Assembly: GCA_026708055.1 (NCBI GenBank)
Contig: JAPOVS010000069.1
Coordinates: forward strand, 10,110 to 74,109
Direction of reading: 5' to 3'
Length of the DNA: 64,000 nucleotides
DNA from: a bacterium
GTDB lineage: Bacteria > Actinomycetota > Acidimicrobiia > Acidimicrobiales > CATQHL01
Each line of letters opens with the position of its first letter. The first letter of the stretch is position 1. The notes under the pieces are model-generated. The model was not told the origin of the DNA. It made no database searches and worked only from the letters and a program-made list of their open reading frames with translations. Positions 1-8,102 of the stretch are shown one piece after another. Position numbers and translations under genes: made by a program.

Positions 1-281
1 CAAAATCCTCATTCAAGCGGGTGATAGCTTCATCGACAAAGCTGTCTTGTCGGGTGCCGTGGTGGCCGCCGCCGCGGCCGCCCGGCGGGACCGCCCGCCC
101 ACCGCGATATCGGCTGCCGGCGGCGACCTGCGCGCCGTGCCCGGGCGCGCCGGCGACAGCTCCGGCTCGGAGACCGGGCAGGATCGCCCGGGGCATCGGG
201 GCGCCGGTCGTTAGACTCCTTCGGCGGCGCACCGGGATTCTCCCCGCGCACGCCCCACAGACCACGACAGCGGCCTCGCAC

Positions 282-1598
282 TTGATCCTCGCACCCGACG
301 CCAGACTCCCCGCAGCCACTTCCCGCCGCACCGACGATGACCCCCTGCGGATCGCGCTGCTCACCTACCGCGGCAAGCCGCACTGCGGCGGCCAGGGGGT
401 GTACACGCGACAGCTCAGCAGGACGCTCGTGGAACTCGGCCACCACGTGGAGGTGTTCTCCGGCCAGCCGTATCCGGAACTCGACGGGCGGGTGCCGCTG
501 TGGCAGCTCCCGAGCCTGGACATCTTCAACGACCACTTCCCCGGCCGGCGACCCGCCTTCTGGGAGATCAAGACGGCGGCCGACCGCCTCGAGGTCTGGG
601 CCACCCGGTTGGGAGTGTTCTCCGAGCCGCTGGCGTTCAGCGTGCGGGCGTGGCAGGAACTGCGCCGACGCGCCGACGACTTCGACCTGGTGCACGACAA
701 CCAGTCGCTGGGCTACGGGATTCTGGCCCTGCGACGGGCCGGGCTGCCGATCATCGCCACCATCCACCATCCGATCACCGTCGACCGCCGCCTGGAGATG
801 GCTCAGGCCAAGACCCGCCAGGAGCGCTTCGGGAAGAAGCGCTGGTACTCCTTCACGAGGATGCAGACCCGTGTGGCCAGGCGCCTGCCGCGGGTGCTGA
901 CGGTGTCGGAGTCCTCCCTCCTGGACATCTGCCGCGATCACCGGGTGGCGCCCGACCGCATCGCCGTGGTGCCCGTCGGCGTGGACCCCGACGTGTTCCG
1001 GCCGAGGCCAGAGGTGCTGCGCCGGGACGCCCTGCTGGTCACGACCGCCTCGGCGGACGTGGCGATGAAGGGGATGGCGTACCTGCTGGAGGCGCTGGCT
1101 CAACTGCGCTCCAGCGGCCGCAAGGCGGAGCTCACGATCATCGGCCGGCCCCGCGCGGACAGCCCCACCCTCGAGAGGATCCAGCTGATGGGCCTCAGCG
1201 ACGCCGTCCGGTTCGTGTCGGACCTCAGCGAGGCGGAGATCGTGAATCTGTACGCCGAGGCCGCCGTCGCCGTGGTGCCGTCCCTGTACGAGGGGTTCTC
1301 GCTGCCGGCCATCGAGGCCATGAGTTGCGCCGTCCCGCTCGTGACCACCACCGGCGGCGCCCTGCCCGAGGTCGTGGGCCCCGACGGCGAGACCGCCCTG
1401 CTGGTGCCGCCGGGCGACGCCGCCTCGCTGGCGGGCGCGCTGCAGAGAGTCCTCGACGACCCCGAACTCGGCCGGCGGCTCGGGCAGGGCGGGCGGCGCC
1501 GCGTGCTCGACAACTGGAGCTGGCGCCACACCGCCGAACGAACCGTGGAGCAGTACCGCATCCTGCTGGCCGGCACGGGCCGCCGCTCGGCGCGCTGA
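282..1598 (+). CDS. GT4-family glycosyltransferase
   Basis: Retaining glycosyltransferase of family 4 (GT-B fold), expected to move a sugar from a nucleotide-sugar donor onto a lipid or glycan at the cytoplasmic membrane. The mature fold starts at LRIALLTYRGKPHCGGQGVY, with the Gly-rich acceptor loop typical of GT4. The C-terminal half carries the donor-site E-x7-E motif in YEGFSLPAIEAM, then TTTGGALPEVVG and LVPPGD. The frame is open to the left edge of the window, but the residues before about 282 are low-complexity Pro/Arg/Ala and not family-like, so I chose the in-frame TTG at 282 (438 aa). That start has no clear ribosome binding site and is uncertain. The next gene starts 3 nt after the stop, so the two are probably cotranscribed. 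The sugar and acceptor cannot be told from sequence. Confidence 0.85.
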   Translation: MILAPDARLPAATSRRTDDDPLRIALLTYRGKPHCGGQGVYTRQLSRTLVELGHHVEVFSGQPYPELDGRVPLWQLPSLDIFNDHFPGRRPAFWEIKTAADRLEVWATRLGVFSEPLAFSVRAWQELRRRADDFDLVHDNQSLGYGILALRRAGLPIIATIHHPITVDRRLEMAQAKTRQERFGKKRWYSFTRMQTRVARRLPRVLTVSESSLLDICRDHRVAPDRIAVVPVGVDPDVFRPRPEVLRRDALLVTTASADVAMKGMAYLLEALAQLRSSGRKAELTIIGRPRADSPTLERIQLMGLSDAVRFVSDLSEAEIVNLYAEAAVAVVPSLYEGFSLPAIEAMSCAVPLVTTTGGALPEVVGPDGETALLVPPGDAASLAGALQRVLDDPELGRRLGQGGRRRVLDNWSWRHTAERTVEQYRILLAGTGRRSAR

Positions 1599-1600
1599 TC

Positions 1601-3469
1601 GTGGAAACCGTCGACTACCGCCGTCTCGAGCTCGCGCCCGGTCACAGGGTCCTGGATCTGGGCTGCGGCTTCGGCCGCCACGCCTTCGGCGCGCTGCGCC
1701 GCGGCGCCGACGTCCTGGCCTGCGATCTGGGGCGCTCCGAACTGGCGGAGGTCCGAGACATGGTCGCCGCCATGCGCGACGCCGAGGAGATACCGGCCGG
1801 CGCCTTCGCGATCACCGTCGGCGCCGATGCGCGGCGTCTGCCCTTCGCAGACGGCGGCTTCGACCGGATCATCGCCGCAGAGGTCCTCGAACACATCGAC
1901 GACGACGGCGCGGCGCTGGCGGAGTTGGCCCGCGTGCTGCGACCGGGCGGGGTGCTGGCGGTGACCGTGCCGTCGTGGCTGCCCGAGAAGCTGTGCTGGC
2001 TGCTCTCGGAGGAATACCACGCCCCCGCCGTGCCTGGCGGGCACGTCCGCATCTACACGCTGCGCCGCCTGCGAGCCCTGCTGCGCGAGGCGGGTCTGCT
2101 GCCGCTGGGCCGGCACCGGGCGCACGCCCTGCACTCCCCCTACTGGTGGCTGCGCTGCGCCGTCGGCCCGGGCGACGACGACCACCGCCTGGTGCGCGCC
2201 TACCGTCGCCTGCTGTGCTGGGAGATCGAGCGCCGACCGCTCATCGCCAGGGTGGCCGAGCGCCTGCTGCGCCCGCTCATCGGCAAGAGCGTGGTGCTGT
2301 ACGCCGTCAAGGACCCGGGCGCCTCAGCCGAGCGGGCGGGCGCTGCGGCGCGGGCCGGCCGGCGCGTCCGGCACCGGGCGACGGCCGGCGGCGAGATCCC
2401 CCGGGTGACCTCCGAGTACCTGCGCGAGGTCCCGGGGCTGCTGAGCCACGCCGACGTGACCGCCACCGCCGAGGGCATCGTCGAGTGGCAGCTGGACTCG
2501 GGCCTCATCCTCTGGTTTCCCGGCGGCCACGCCGACCCGTGGAACCACGTCGAGTGCGCCATGGCTCTCGACGTCACCGGGTACCACGCCGCGGCCGAGC
2601 GGGCGTACGACTTCCTGGCCGCAACGCAGCGGCGTGACGGCGCCTGGCACCGCTACTACACGGCCGACGGCGTGGAGGAGCACAAGCTGGACGCCAACTG
2701 CACGGCCTATGTGGCCTGCGGCGTCTGGCACCACTACCTGATGACCCGCGACCGCGGCTTCCTGGAGGCCATGTGGCGGGTCGTGGAGCGGGCCGTGGGG
2801 TTCACCCTGGACCTGCAGCAACCCCGCGGCGAGATCCGCTGGGCGCGCCACGCCGACGGCACGCCGTGGCCGTTCGCGCTGCTCTCCAGCTCGAGCAGCA
2901 TCCACCACAGCCTGCGGTCGGCGGTGGCCATCGCCGCCGAACTCGGCCTCGCGCGCCCGCGCTGGGAGACGGGCGCCGCCCGCCTGGCCGGCGTGATCAG
3001 CCGAGTGCCCGACGCCTTCGCCCCCAAGGACCGCTTCGCAATGGACTGGTACTACCCGGTGCTGGCCGGGATCCTCCAAGGGGACGACGCCCGCCGCCGC
3101 CTGCTGGACCGCTGGGACGACTTCGTGCTGGAGGGCTGGGGGGTGCGCTGCGTGGCCGACCGCGACTGGGTGACGCCCGCCGAGACCGCCGAGTGCACCC
3201 TGGCGTGCCTCGCCGCCGGTCTCACCTCCGAAGCCTGGGACCTGTTCGGCTGGTCGCAGCGCCAGCGGGACGCTGACGGGCGCTACTGGACCGGCATCGT
3301 GCTGCCCCAGGAGCACCGCTTCCCCGCCGGCGAGAAGGCCAGCTACAGCGCCGCGGCCCAGTTGCTGGCCGCCGACGCCCTGACCGGCGCCACAGCGGCG
3401 TCGGGACTGTTCACCCGCCGCGGCGACCTGGCGGCGCCGGTGCGGGGCGGGCCGCCCGCCGCCGGCTGA
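1601..3469 (+). CDS. SAM methyltransferase fused to alpha/alpha-toroid (prenyltransferase-like) domain
   Basis: One uninterrupted frame of 622 aa holds two domains. Residues 1 to about 230 are a class I SAM-dependent methyltransferase of the UbiE type: motif I VLDLGCGFGR at 17-26, acidic DL after the second strand, PFADGGFDRIIAAEVLEHI and RVLRPGGVLAVTVP. Residues from about 269 on resemble squalene-cyclase/prenyltransferase alpha-alpha toroids (repeats such as FLAATQRRDGAW, KLDANCTAYVA, AETAECTLACLAAG) but have no obvious cyclase DxDD box. An in-frame GTG at 2405 would start the second domain alone, yet no stop separates the parts, so I call a fusion. GTG 1601 follows the GT4 stop by 2 nt. 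With the GT4 gene it suggests methylation and processing of an isoprenoid or glycolipid, which is inference. The substrate is unknown. Confidence 0.8.
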   Translation: METVDYRRLELAPGHRVLDLGCGFGRHAFGALRRGADVLACDLGRSELAEVRDMVAAMRDAEEIPAGAFAITVGADARRLPFADGGFDRIIAAEVLEHIDDDGAALAELARVLRPGGVLAVTVPSWLPEKLCWLLSEEYHAPAVPGGHVRIYTLRRLRALLREAGLLPLGRHRAHALHSPYWWLRCAVGPGDDDHRLVRAYRRLLCWEIERRPLIARVAERLLRPLIGKSVVLYAVKDPGASAERAGAAARAGRRVRHRATAGGEIPRVTSEYLREVPGLLSHADVTATAEGIVEWQLDSGLILWFPGGHADPWNHVECAMALDVTGYHAAAERAYDFLAATQRRDGAWHRYYTADGVEEHKLDANCTAYVACGVWHHYLMTRDRGFLEAMWRVVERAVGFTLDLQQPRGEIRWARHADGTPWPFALLSSSSSIHHSLRSAVAIAAELGLARPRWETGAARLAGVISRVPDAFAPKDRFAMDWYYPVLAGILQGDDARRRLLDRWDDFVLEGWGVRCVADRDWVTPAETAECTLACLAAGLTSEAWDLFGWSQRQRDADGRYWTGIVLPQEHRFPAGEKASYSAAAQLLAADALTGATAASGLFTRRGDLAAPVRGGPPAAG

Positions 3470-3543
3470 GCCGGCCGGCCCGGCGGTCGCCGCAGCCCGA
3501 GCGCGGCTCCGCCCCCTCCAACCCCGCGGCCCGCGGCCGGTCG

Positions 3544-4161
3544 TCAGCCGGTGCGGTGCAGCACCCGCAGCGAGCCGGTGAAGCCGATCTCGGTGAAGCC
3601 GCCCGATTCCAGCGCCCGGAGGTAGATCTCATACGGCGGGCGGCCGCCGTCGGCGGGGTCATCGAACACGTCGTGGATGGCCAGCACGCCCCCCGGTGCC
3701 AGGTGCGGCGCCCAGCCCTCGTAGTCGGCGTGGGCGGCGGCGGCACCGTGCCCTCCGTCGATGAACAGGAAGGCCAGCGGCGTGCCCCAGAGTGCCGCCA
3801 GCCGGGGCGAGTCGCCGACGACGGCGACGACATGGTCCTCCAGCCCGGCGTCGAACACGTTGCGGCGGAAGTGCGGGAGCGTGTCGATCAGACCGCTGTG
3901 GGGATCCACCAGGTCGGGCTCGTGCCAGCGCCAGCCGGGCTGGTTCTCCTCCGAGCCGCGATGGTGGTCCACGGCGAAGAGCACCGTGCCCCGCTCGGCG
4001 GCGGCCGCCCCGATGAACAGCGCCGAGCGCCCGCAGTAGCTGCCCACTTCCAGGAACGGACCCTCGGGTGCCGCCACGGCCGCCTCGTAGAGGGCGAGCC
4101 CCTCGTCGGCGGGCATGAAGCCGCGGGCCGCCTCGGCGAGCGCCCGCCGCCGGGGATCCAC
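3544..4161 (-). CDS. class I SAM-dependent methyltransferase (CmcI/Methyltransf_24 type)
   Basis: A 205-aa methyltransferase. The SAM loop is FLEVGSYCGRSALFIGAAA, followed by TVLFAVDHHRGSEENQPGW and the acidic LAFLFIDGGHGAAAAHADYE, which is the pattern of the CmcI-like/Methyltransf_24 group that acts on sugars or small molecules. GGVLAIHDVFDDP is the fourth-strand region. It converges with the plus-strand methyltransferase-toroid gene and lies 13 nt downstream of the GtrA gene, which suggests a joint role in glycan or lipid decoration. The substrate cannot be named. Confidence 0.85.
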   Translation of the reverse strand: MDPRRRALAEAARGFMPADEGLALYEAAVAAPEGPFLEVGSYCGRSALFIGAAAAERGTVLFAVDHHRGSEENQPGWRWHEPDLVDPHSGLIDTLPHFRRNVFDAGLEDHVVAVVGDSPRLAALWGTPLAFLFIDGGHGAAAAHADYEGWAPHLAPGGVLAIHDVFDDPADGGRPPYEIYLRALESGGFTEIGFTGSLRVLHRTG

Positions 4162-4174
4162 CGGCCGTCCCGGA

Positions 4175-4678
4175 TCAGGCGCCGGCGGCGCTCGCCGGCC
4201 GGTGAACCCGTTCCTCCGACGGCACCCGCCTGCTCGGCCACAGGTAGCGGTCCAGAACGAAGAACTTCACCAGCCACAGCACCGCGTAGGTGCCGACGTT
4301 CACGAGCACGATCAGCCCCGAGTTGTCCCAACGGCTGGCGGCGTCGACAGCCAGCGTCGACGCCACCGCGCCGACGACGGTGATCACCCAGAACGGCACG
4401 ATCTCGCCCCAGAGGCGGTTGCGCCCGCTGCGACTCCACACCCAGTACCGGTTGATGAGGTACGCGGGCACCGCGCCGACGCTCACCGACAGCAGGTTGG
4501 CGTGCCAGGCCTCCCACCCCGCCATGCTGTGCAGCACGTACAGCAGCAGCAACGTGAGCGGCGCCAGGACGCAGCTCGCCGCGCTGTAGCGCAGCAGCCG
4601 GTACCACACCGGCCAGCGCTCCCGGACCACCTCGAGGACCCGGAGGATCTCGGCGCGCAGAGCGGCCGCGGCGCTCAT
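4175..4678 (-). CDS. GtrA-family membrane protein
   Basis: A 167-aa integral membrane protein with four predicted helices, beginning around RLLRYSAASCVLAPLTLLLL and ending around YAVLWLVKFFVLDRYLW. The arrangement and the C-terminal KFF-DRY-W signature match the GtrA/DPMS family, whose members help move polyprenyl-linked sugars across the membrane or anchor glycosyltransferases. The start ATG overlaps the stop of the upstream acetyltransferase gene by 4 nt, so the two are translationally coupled. Next to a GT4 gene and two methyltransferases it supports a cell-envelope glycan locus. Confidence 0.85.
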   Translation of the reverse strand: MSAAAALRAEILRVLEVVRERWPVWYRLLRYSAASCVLAPLTLLLLYVLHSMAGWEAWHANLLSVSVGAVPAYLINRYWVWSRSGRNRLWGEIVPFWVITVVGAVASTLAVDAASRWDNSGLIVLVNVGTYAVLWLVKFFVLDRYLWPSRRVPSEERVHRPASAAGA

Positions 4679-5124
4679 CCCTCACCGCCGCGCCAGCGGT
4701 AGACGCCCGTGTCGCGGCGCTCGAAGCCCATGCGCTCGTAGAGACGCACCGCCGCGGCCCGGCTGGGGCGCGACGTGAGATCGACGGTGACCGCGCCGGC
4801 CGCAGAGGCCCGGCGCAGGGCCTCCCGGGTGAGCGCCTCGCCCACACCGCCGCCGCGCACGGCGCTCTCGACCACGACGTCCTCGATCCACGCCCGCATC
4901 CCCGTCGGCAGCCGGAACAGCACCAGCACGAGCATCCCCACGATGGCACCGTCGAGCCGCGCCAGGAGCAACACCGTCGCCTCCGCCTCGCACAACTCGG
5001 CCACCTGCTCGGCCGACGGCGCCGCGGCCGATGTCGACAACTGCGGCACCAACCCCTGGACCGCCGCCACCACCTCACCGTCACACACGCCGGGCTCGTA
5101 GATCTCCAAACCGCGCCGTGACAC
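4675..5124 (-). CDS. GNAT-family N-acetyltransferase
   Basis: A 149-aa GNAT acetyltransferase. The acetyl-CoA loop reads VVESAVRGGGVGEALTREAL (Q/RxxGxG/A form), preceded by the strand ARLDGAIVGMLVLVLF and followed by the C-terminal VRLYERMGFERRDTGVY. The frame is open about 240 nt further upstream, but that part has no family match and overlaps an intergenic repeat, so I chose the GTG whose product begins VSRRGLEIYEP. It overlaps gtrA by 4 nt. The acceptor amine is unknown. Confidence 0.8.
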   Translation of the reverse strand: MSRRGLEIYEPGVCDGEVVAAVQGLVPQLSTSAAAPSAEQVAELCEAEATVLLLARLDGAIVGMLVLVLFRLPTGMRAWIEDVVVESAVRGGGVGEALTREALRRASAAGAVTVDLTSRPSRAAAVRLYERMGFERRDTGVYRWRGGEG

Positions 5125-5190
5125 ACTCCGAGGATAGAGCCGAACCTCCTGATCACCGGGCACCCGCCGGGACCGGAGACCCACGAGGGA

Positions 5191-5291
5191 GGGGACGCCG
5201 GGGGGACGACGCCGGATCGATTTCGCCAGACGATCCGCCGACGCCCACCGGCGGCCCCGACCGGACAGATCGACAGCCGAGAGGGGCGGCG
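5191..5291. repeat. 100-bp dispersed intergenic repeat, copy A
   Basis: This intergenic stretch between the GNAT gene and the PAC2 gene is about 90% identical to 34530-34627. The core GATCGATTTCGCCAGACGAT is identical in the two copies, and the flanks GGGGACGCCGGGGG and CACCGGCGGCCCCG match as well. Neither copy encodes a credible protein. The role is unknown; it may be a non-autonomous element or a structured RNA. Confidence 0.8.
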
Positions 5292-5330
5292 GATTCTGCG
5301 GACGGGCTGTGCGGCGGTAGGGTCTCGCCC

Positions 5331-6215
5331 GTGGACGAAACGGTGCCGCAGTCACCCACACCCGATCTCGCCGAAGTCCGGTGGACGAGGCGCCCGCGCC
5401 TCGAGCGGCCCGTGGTGCTGGCCGCCTTCCGCGGCTGGAACGACGCCGGCGACGCAGCCACCGGCGCGGCCAAGCACCTGGCGCAGCAGTGGCGCACCAC
5501 CGCCTTCGCCGAGCTGGACCCCGAGGAGTTCTACGACTTCACGGTTGCCCGCCCGCTCGTGCACCTCGACGAGGACGGTCAGCGGAGGCTCACCTGGCCC
5601 ACGAACCGATTCTCGGCCGGCCGCGTGCCCGGCAGCGAGACCGACGTGATCATCCTCGAGGGGATCGAGCCGCACTTCCGCTGGAGTTCGTTCTGCCGGC
5701 ACGTGCTCGGCGTCGCCAAGCACCTCGAGGCGCGGCTCGTCGTCACCCTCGGGGCGCTGCTGGCCGATGTGCCGCACACCCGCCCGGTGTCGATCTACGG
5801 CTCCACCGACGACACGGAGCTGGCCGAGCGCCTGCAGCTGCGCAGTTCGAGCTACGAGGGCCCCACCGGCATCGTCGGCGTGCTGGGCGTGGCCTGCCGC
5901 CAGGCGGGCGTCGCCTCGGCGTCGCTGTGGGCGTCGGTGCCCGCCTACGCGGCCGGCAACCCGTCGCCGAAGGCCACCCTGGCGCTCACCGAGCAGGTCG
6001 CCGGGCTGCTCGGCACCGACGTCGAGACGGGTGACCTGCATCACCAGTCGCTGGTGTACGAGCAGGAGGTGGACGAACTCGTCAGCAGCGACGACGACGC
6101 CCAGACCTACGTCGCCGAACTCGAGCAGGCCTTCGACAACAGCCCCGACGTCGACCCCGACGACCCCGCGCGCCTCGTCCAAGAAGTCGAGAAGTTCCTC
6201 CGCGACCAGTCCTGA
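5331..6215 (+). CDS. PAC2-family protein (proteasome assembly chaperone-like)
   Basis: A 294-aa PAC2-family protein with the hallmark FRGWNDAGDAATGAAKHL near residue 30, then IILEGIEPHFRWSSF, TLGALLADVPHTRP and SASLWASVPAYAA. PAC2 proteins are widespread in actinobacteria; archaeal and eukaryotic relatives help assemble proteasomes, while the bacterial role is not established. GTG 5331 was chosen because the upstream in-frame residues fall in the intergenic repeat. The C-terminal tail is acidic (DVDPDDPARL). It stands alone, divergent from the GNAT gene and convergent with livF. Confidence 0.85.
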   Translation: MDETVPQSPTPDLAEVRWTRRPRLERPVVLAAFRGWNDAGDAATGAAKHLAQQWRTTAFAELDPEEFYDFTVARPLVHLDEDGQRRLTWPTNRFSAGRVPGSETDVIILEGIEPHFRWSSFCRHVLGVAKHLEARLVVTLGALLADVPHTRPVSIYGSTDDTELAERLQLRSSSYEGPTGIVGVLGVACRQAGVASASLWASVPAYAAGNPSPKATLALTEQVAGLLGTDVETGDLHHQSLVYEQEVDELVSSDDDAQTYVAELEQAFDNSPDVDPDDPARLVQEVEKFLRDQS

Positions 6216-6290
6216 TCGCCGCGACCCGCGCCAGGGTTTGCGGACGGGCACCCGAATCTGTATCGTGCAAGACGGTCACAGACCGAAGGT

Positions 6291-6336
6291 GCCGCACCCC
6301 CTTTGTCGTCGTTGGCAGAGCGCAGAGGGGTGCGGC
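6291..6336. terminator. inverted repeat between convergent genes, possible bidirectional terminator
   Basis: GCCGCACCCC (6291-6300) pairs perfectly with GGGGTGCGGC (6327-6336), enclosing 26 nt. It sits between the convergent PAC2 and livF genes, where a bidirectional terminator is expected. No U-tract follows, so the call is tentative. Confidence 0.35.
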
Positions 6337-6443
6337 GCTTCCATTCTGCGAACCGGTTCGTGATATCACAACCTATTTCAGTCCAGTGTGCCCCCGCACC
6401 AAGGAAAAGCGGCACCCCGAGCCGCCGCCCGGACTGCGGCGGG

Positions 6444-7178
6444 CTAGGCCTCGCCGAGGTAGGACGCTCTGAGGTCGGGGTGTTTGAGCAGGTTCTCGGC
6501 GGTGTCGTCGAGGACGACGCGACCGGTCTGCAGGACCCAGCCGCGGTCGGCGATGCCCAGCGCCATGTTGGCGTTCTGCTCCACCATGAAGATGGTCAAT
6601 CCGGCCTCGTGGATCTGCTCGATGAGGTCGAAGTTCTGCTTCACGAGGGCGGGCGCCAGCCCCATCGAGGGCTCGTCCATCAGCAGCACCTTGGGCCTCG
6701 ACATGAGCGCCCGGCCGATCGCCACCATCTGCTGCTCGCCGCCTGACAGGGTCCCCGACTTCTGGCTGAGGCGCTCCTTGACGCGGGGGAACAGCTCGAA
6801 CACCCACTCCATGTCCGAGGCGATGCCGTCGCTGTCGCTGCGCAGGTAGGCGCCGAGCTGGAGGTTCTCCCGTACGGACAGCCGCTGGAACAGGCGCCGG
6901 TTCTCCGGGACCATGGTGACGCCCCGCTCCACCCGGTAGGCCGTGGAGCGGTCGTTCACCACCTCGCCGTCGAGCACGACCTGACCGGAGGTGGGCTTGA
7001 CCATGCCCAGCAGGGTCTTCAGGGTGGTGGACTTGCCGCTGGCGTTGCCGCCGAGCAGGCAGACCATCTCGCCGGGATGGATCGCCAGGTTCACGTCCTT
7101 GAGGGCGTGCACCGCGCCGTAGTGCGTGTTGACCTGCCGCATCTCCAGCAGCGGGGCAGCGGCGGTCACGACGGGCAC
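6444..7178 (-). CDS. livF: branched-chain amino-acid-type ABC transporter ATPase LivF
   Basis: Cytoplasmic ATPase of a high-affinity HAAT-type importer, 244 aa. Walker A is LGGNASGKSTT, the Q-loop region is TMVPENRRLF, the ABC signature is LSGGEQQMVAIGRAL and Walker B is VLLMDEPSMGLAP. The switch His of other ABC ATPases is replaced by Gln in FMVEQNA, as is normal for LivF. It is the last gene of livH-livM-livG-livF. A 111-nt gap containing a palindromic repeat separates it from livG, whereas the other genes overlap. GTG 7169 is an alternative start. Confidence 0.93.
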   Translation of the reverse strand: MPVVTAAAPLLEMRQVNTHYGAVHALKDVNLAIHPGEMVCLLGGNASGKSTTLKTLLGMVKPTSGQVVLDGEVVNDRSTAYRVERGVTMVPENRRLFQRLSVRENLQLGAYLRSDSDGIASDMEWVFELFPRVKERLSQKSGTLSGGEQQMVAIGRALMSRPKVLLMDEPSMGLAPALVKQNFDLIEQIHEAGLTIFMVEQNANMALGIADRGWVLQTGRVVLDDTAENLLKHPDLRASYLGEA

Positions 7179-7223
7179 CCCGCGACCGGGCCAACGATCA
7201 TCGCGCCCGCCTAGGCGCGCGAC

Positions 7224-7250
7224 TGGATTCCGGCCTTCGCCGGAATGACG
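7224..7250. repeat. 27-bp palindromic dispersed repeat (GGATTCCGGCC type)
   Basis: The core TTCCGGCCTTCGCCGGAA is a near-perfect hairpin, flanked by TGGA and TGACG. It lies between livG and livF inside the operon. Related copies occur near 32159, 41899, 41966, 49033 and 58941, all outside coding regions. Confidence 0.85.
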
Positions 7251-7289
7251 GACAGCGGGGCAGCGGCGCAGCGGCGGGGGTGGAGTCGC

Positions 7290-8102
7290 TCATGACGTGG
7301 GCGCATCCTCGATGATGGTGTCCCGGCCCAGGTAGGCCTCGATCACGCGGGGGTCCATCGAGACCTCGGCGTAGAGGCCCTCGGTGAGAAGTTCGCCGTG
7401 GTTCAGGACGACGACGCGGTCGGAGGTGTCCCGCACCACCGACATGTCGTGCTCGATGAACACGATGGCGAAGCCCCACTCGTCCCGCAGCCGACCGATC
7501 AGCCGGGTCAGCTCCGCGGACTCCACGGGGTTCATGCCGGCCACCGGCTCGTCGAGGAGGAGGAGCTTCGGCTGCGTGGCCATGGCGCGGGCGATCTCCA
7601 GGCGGCGGCGGTTGGCGTAGGACAGCACCGAGGCGGGCTGGTTGAGCCGGAAGCCGACCAGCCGGGTGCCGAAGAAGCCCAGGGCCTCCTCGCCCCGCGT
7701 GCGGATCTCATCCTCCTCGCGCCGGAAGCCCCGCGTGTAGAACAGCGCCCCCCAGGCGCCCCGCTTCGTGCGGCAGTGCTGGGCCACCATGACGTTCTCG
7801 AGGATCGTCATGTTGGTGAACAGCCGCACGTTCTGGAACGTGCGGGCGACGCCCCGGGCGGTCACCTGGTTGGGGTCGAGGCCCAGCAGCGTCGAACCCT
7901 CGAAGAGGATGTCGCCGGCGGTGACGGGCACCATGGCGGAAATGGCGTTGAACAGCGTCGTCTTGCCGGCGCCGTTGGGGCCGATGACCGAGACGATCTC
8001 GCCCTCGTGCACCTCCATGTTGAGGCCGTTGACCGCCTTGAGGCCGCCGAAGTCGACGTCGAGGTTCCGGATCTCCAGGAGCGGGGAGGCGCTGCGGCTC
8101 AT
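7290..8102 (-). CDS. livG: branched-chain amino-acid-type ABC transporter ATPase LivG
   Basis: Partner ATPase of LivF, 270 aa. Walker A is GPNGAGKTTLFN, followed by FQNVRLFTNMTILENVMVAQH, which is the LivG Q-loop neighbourhood. The signature region is degenerate, LSYANRRRLEIARAM, as is usual for LivG, and Walker B is LLLLDEPVAGMNP with a canonical switch His in FIEHDM. Its ATG overlaps the livM stop by 4 nt. It energises uptake through LivH/LivM. Confidence 0.94.
   Translation of the reverse strand: MSRSASPLLEIRNLDVDFGGLKAVNGLNMEVHEGEIVSVIGPNGAGKTTLFNAISAMVPVTAGDILFEGSTLLGLDPNQVTARGVARTFQNVRLFTNMTILENVMVAQHCRTKRGAWGALFYTRGFRREEDEIRTRGEEALGFFGTRLVGFRLNQPASVLSYANRRRLEIARAMATQPKLLLLDEPVAGMNPVESAELTRLIGRLRDEWGFAIVFIEHDMSVVRDTSDRVVVLNHGELLTEGLYAEVSMDPRVIEAYLGRDTIIEDAPTS

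Noticed and set aside
2405-3469. Separate toroid gene starting at the in-frame GTG 2405
   Set aside because: No stop codon separates it from the methyltransferase, so a separate product would have to be an internal start; a fusion is simpler.
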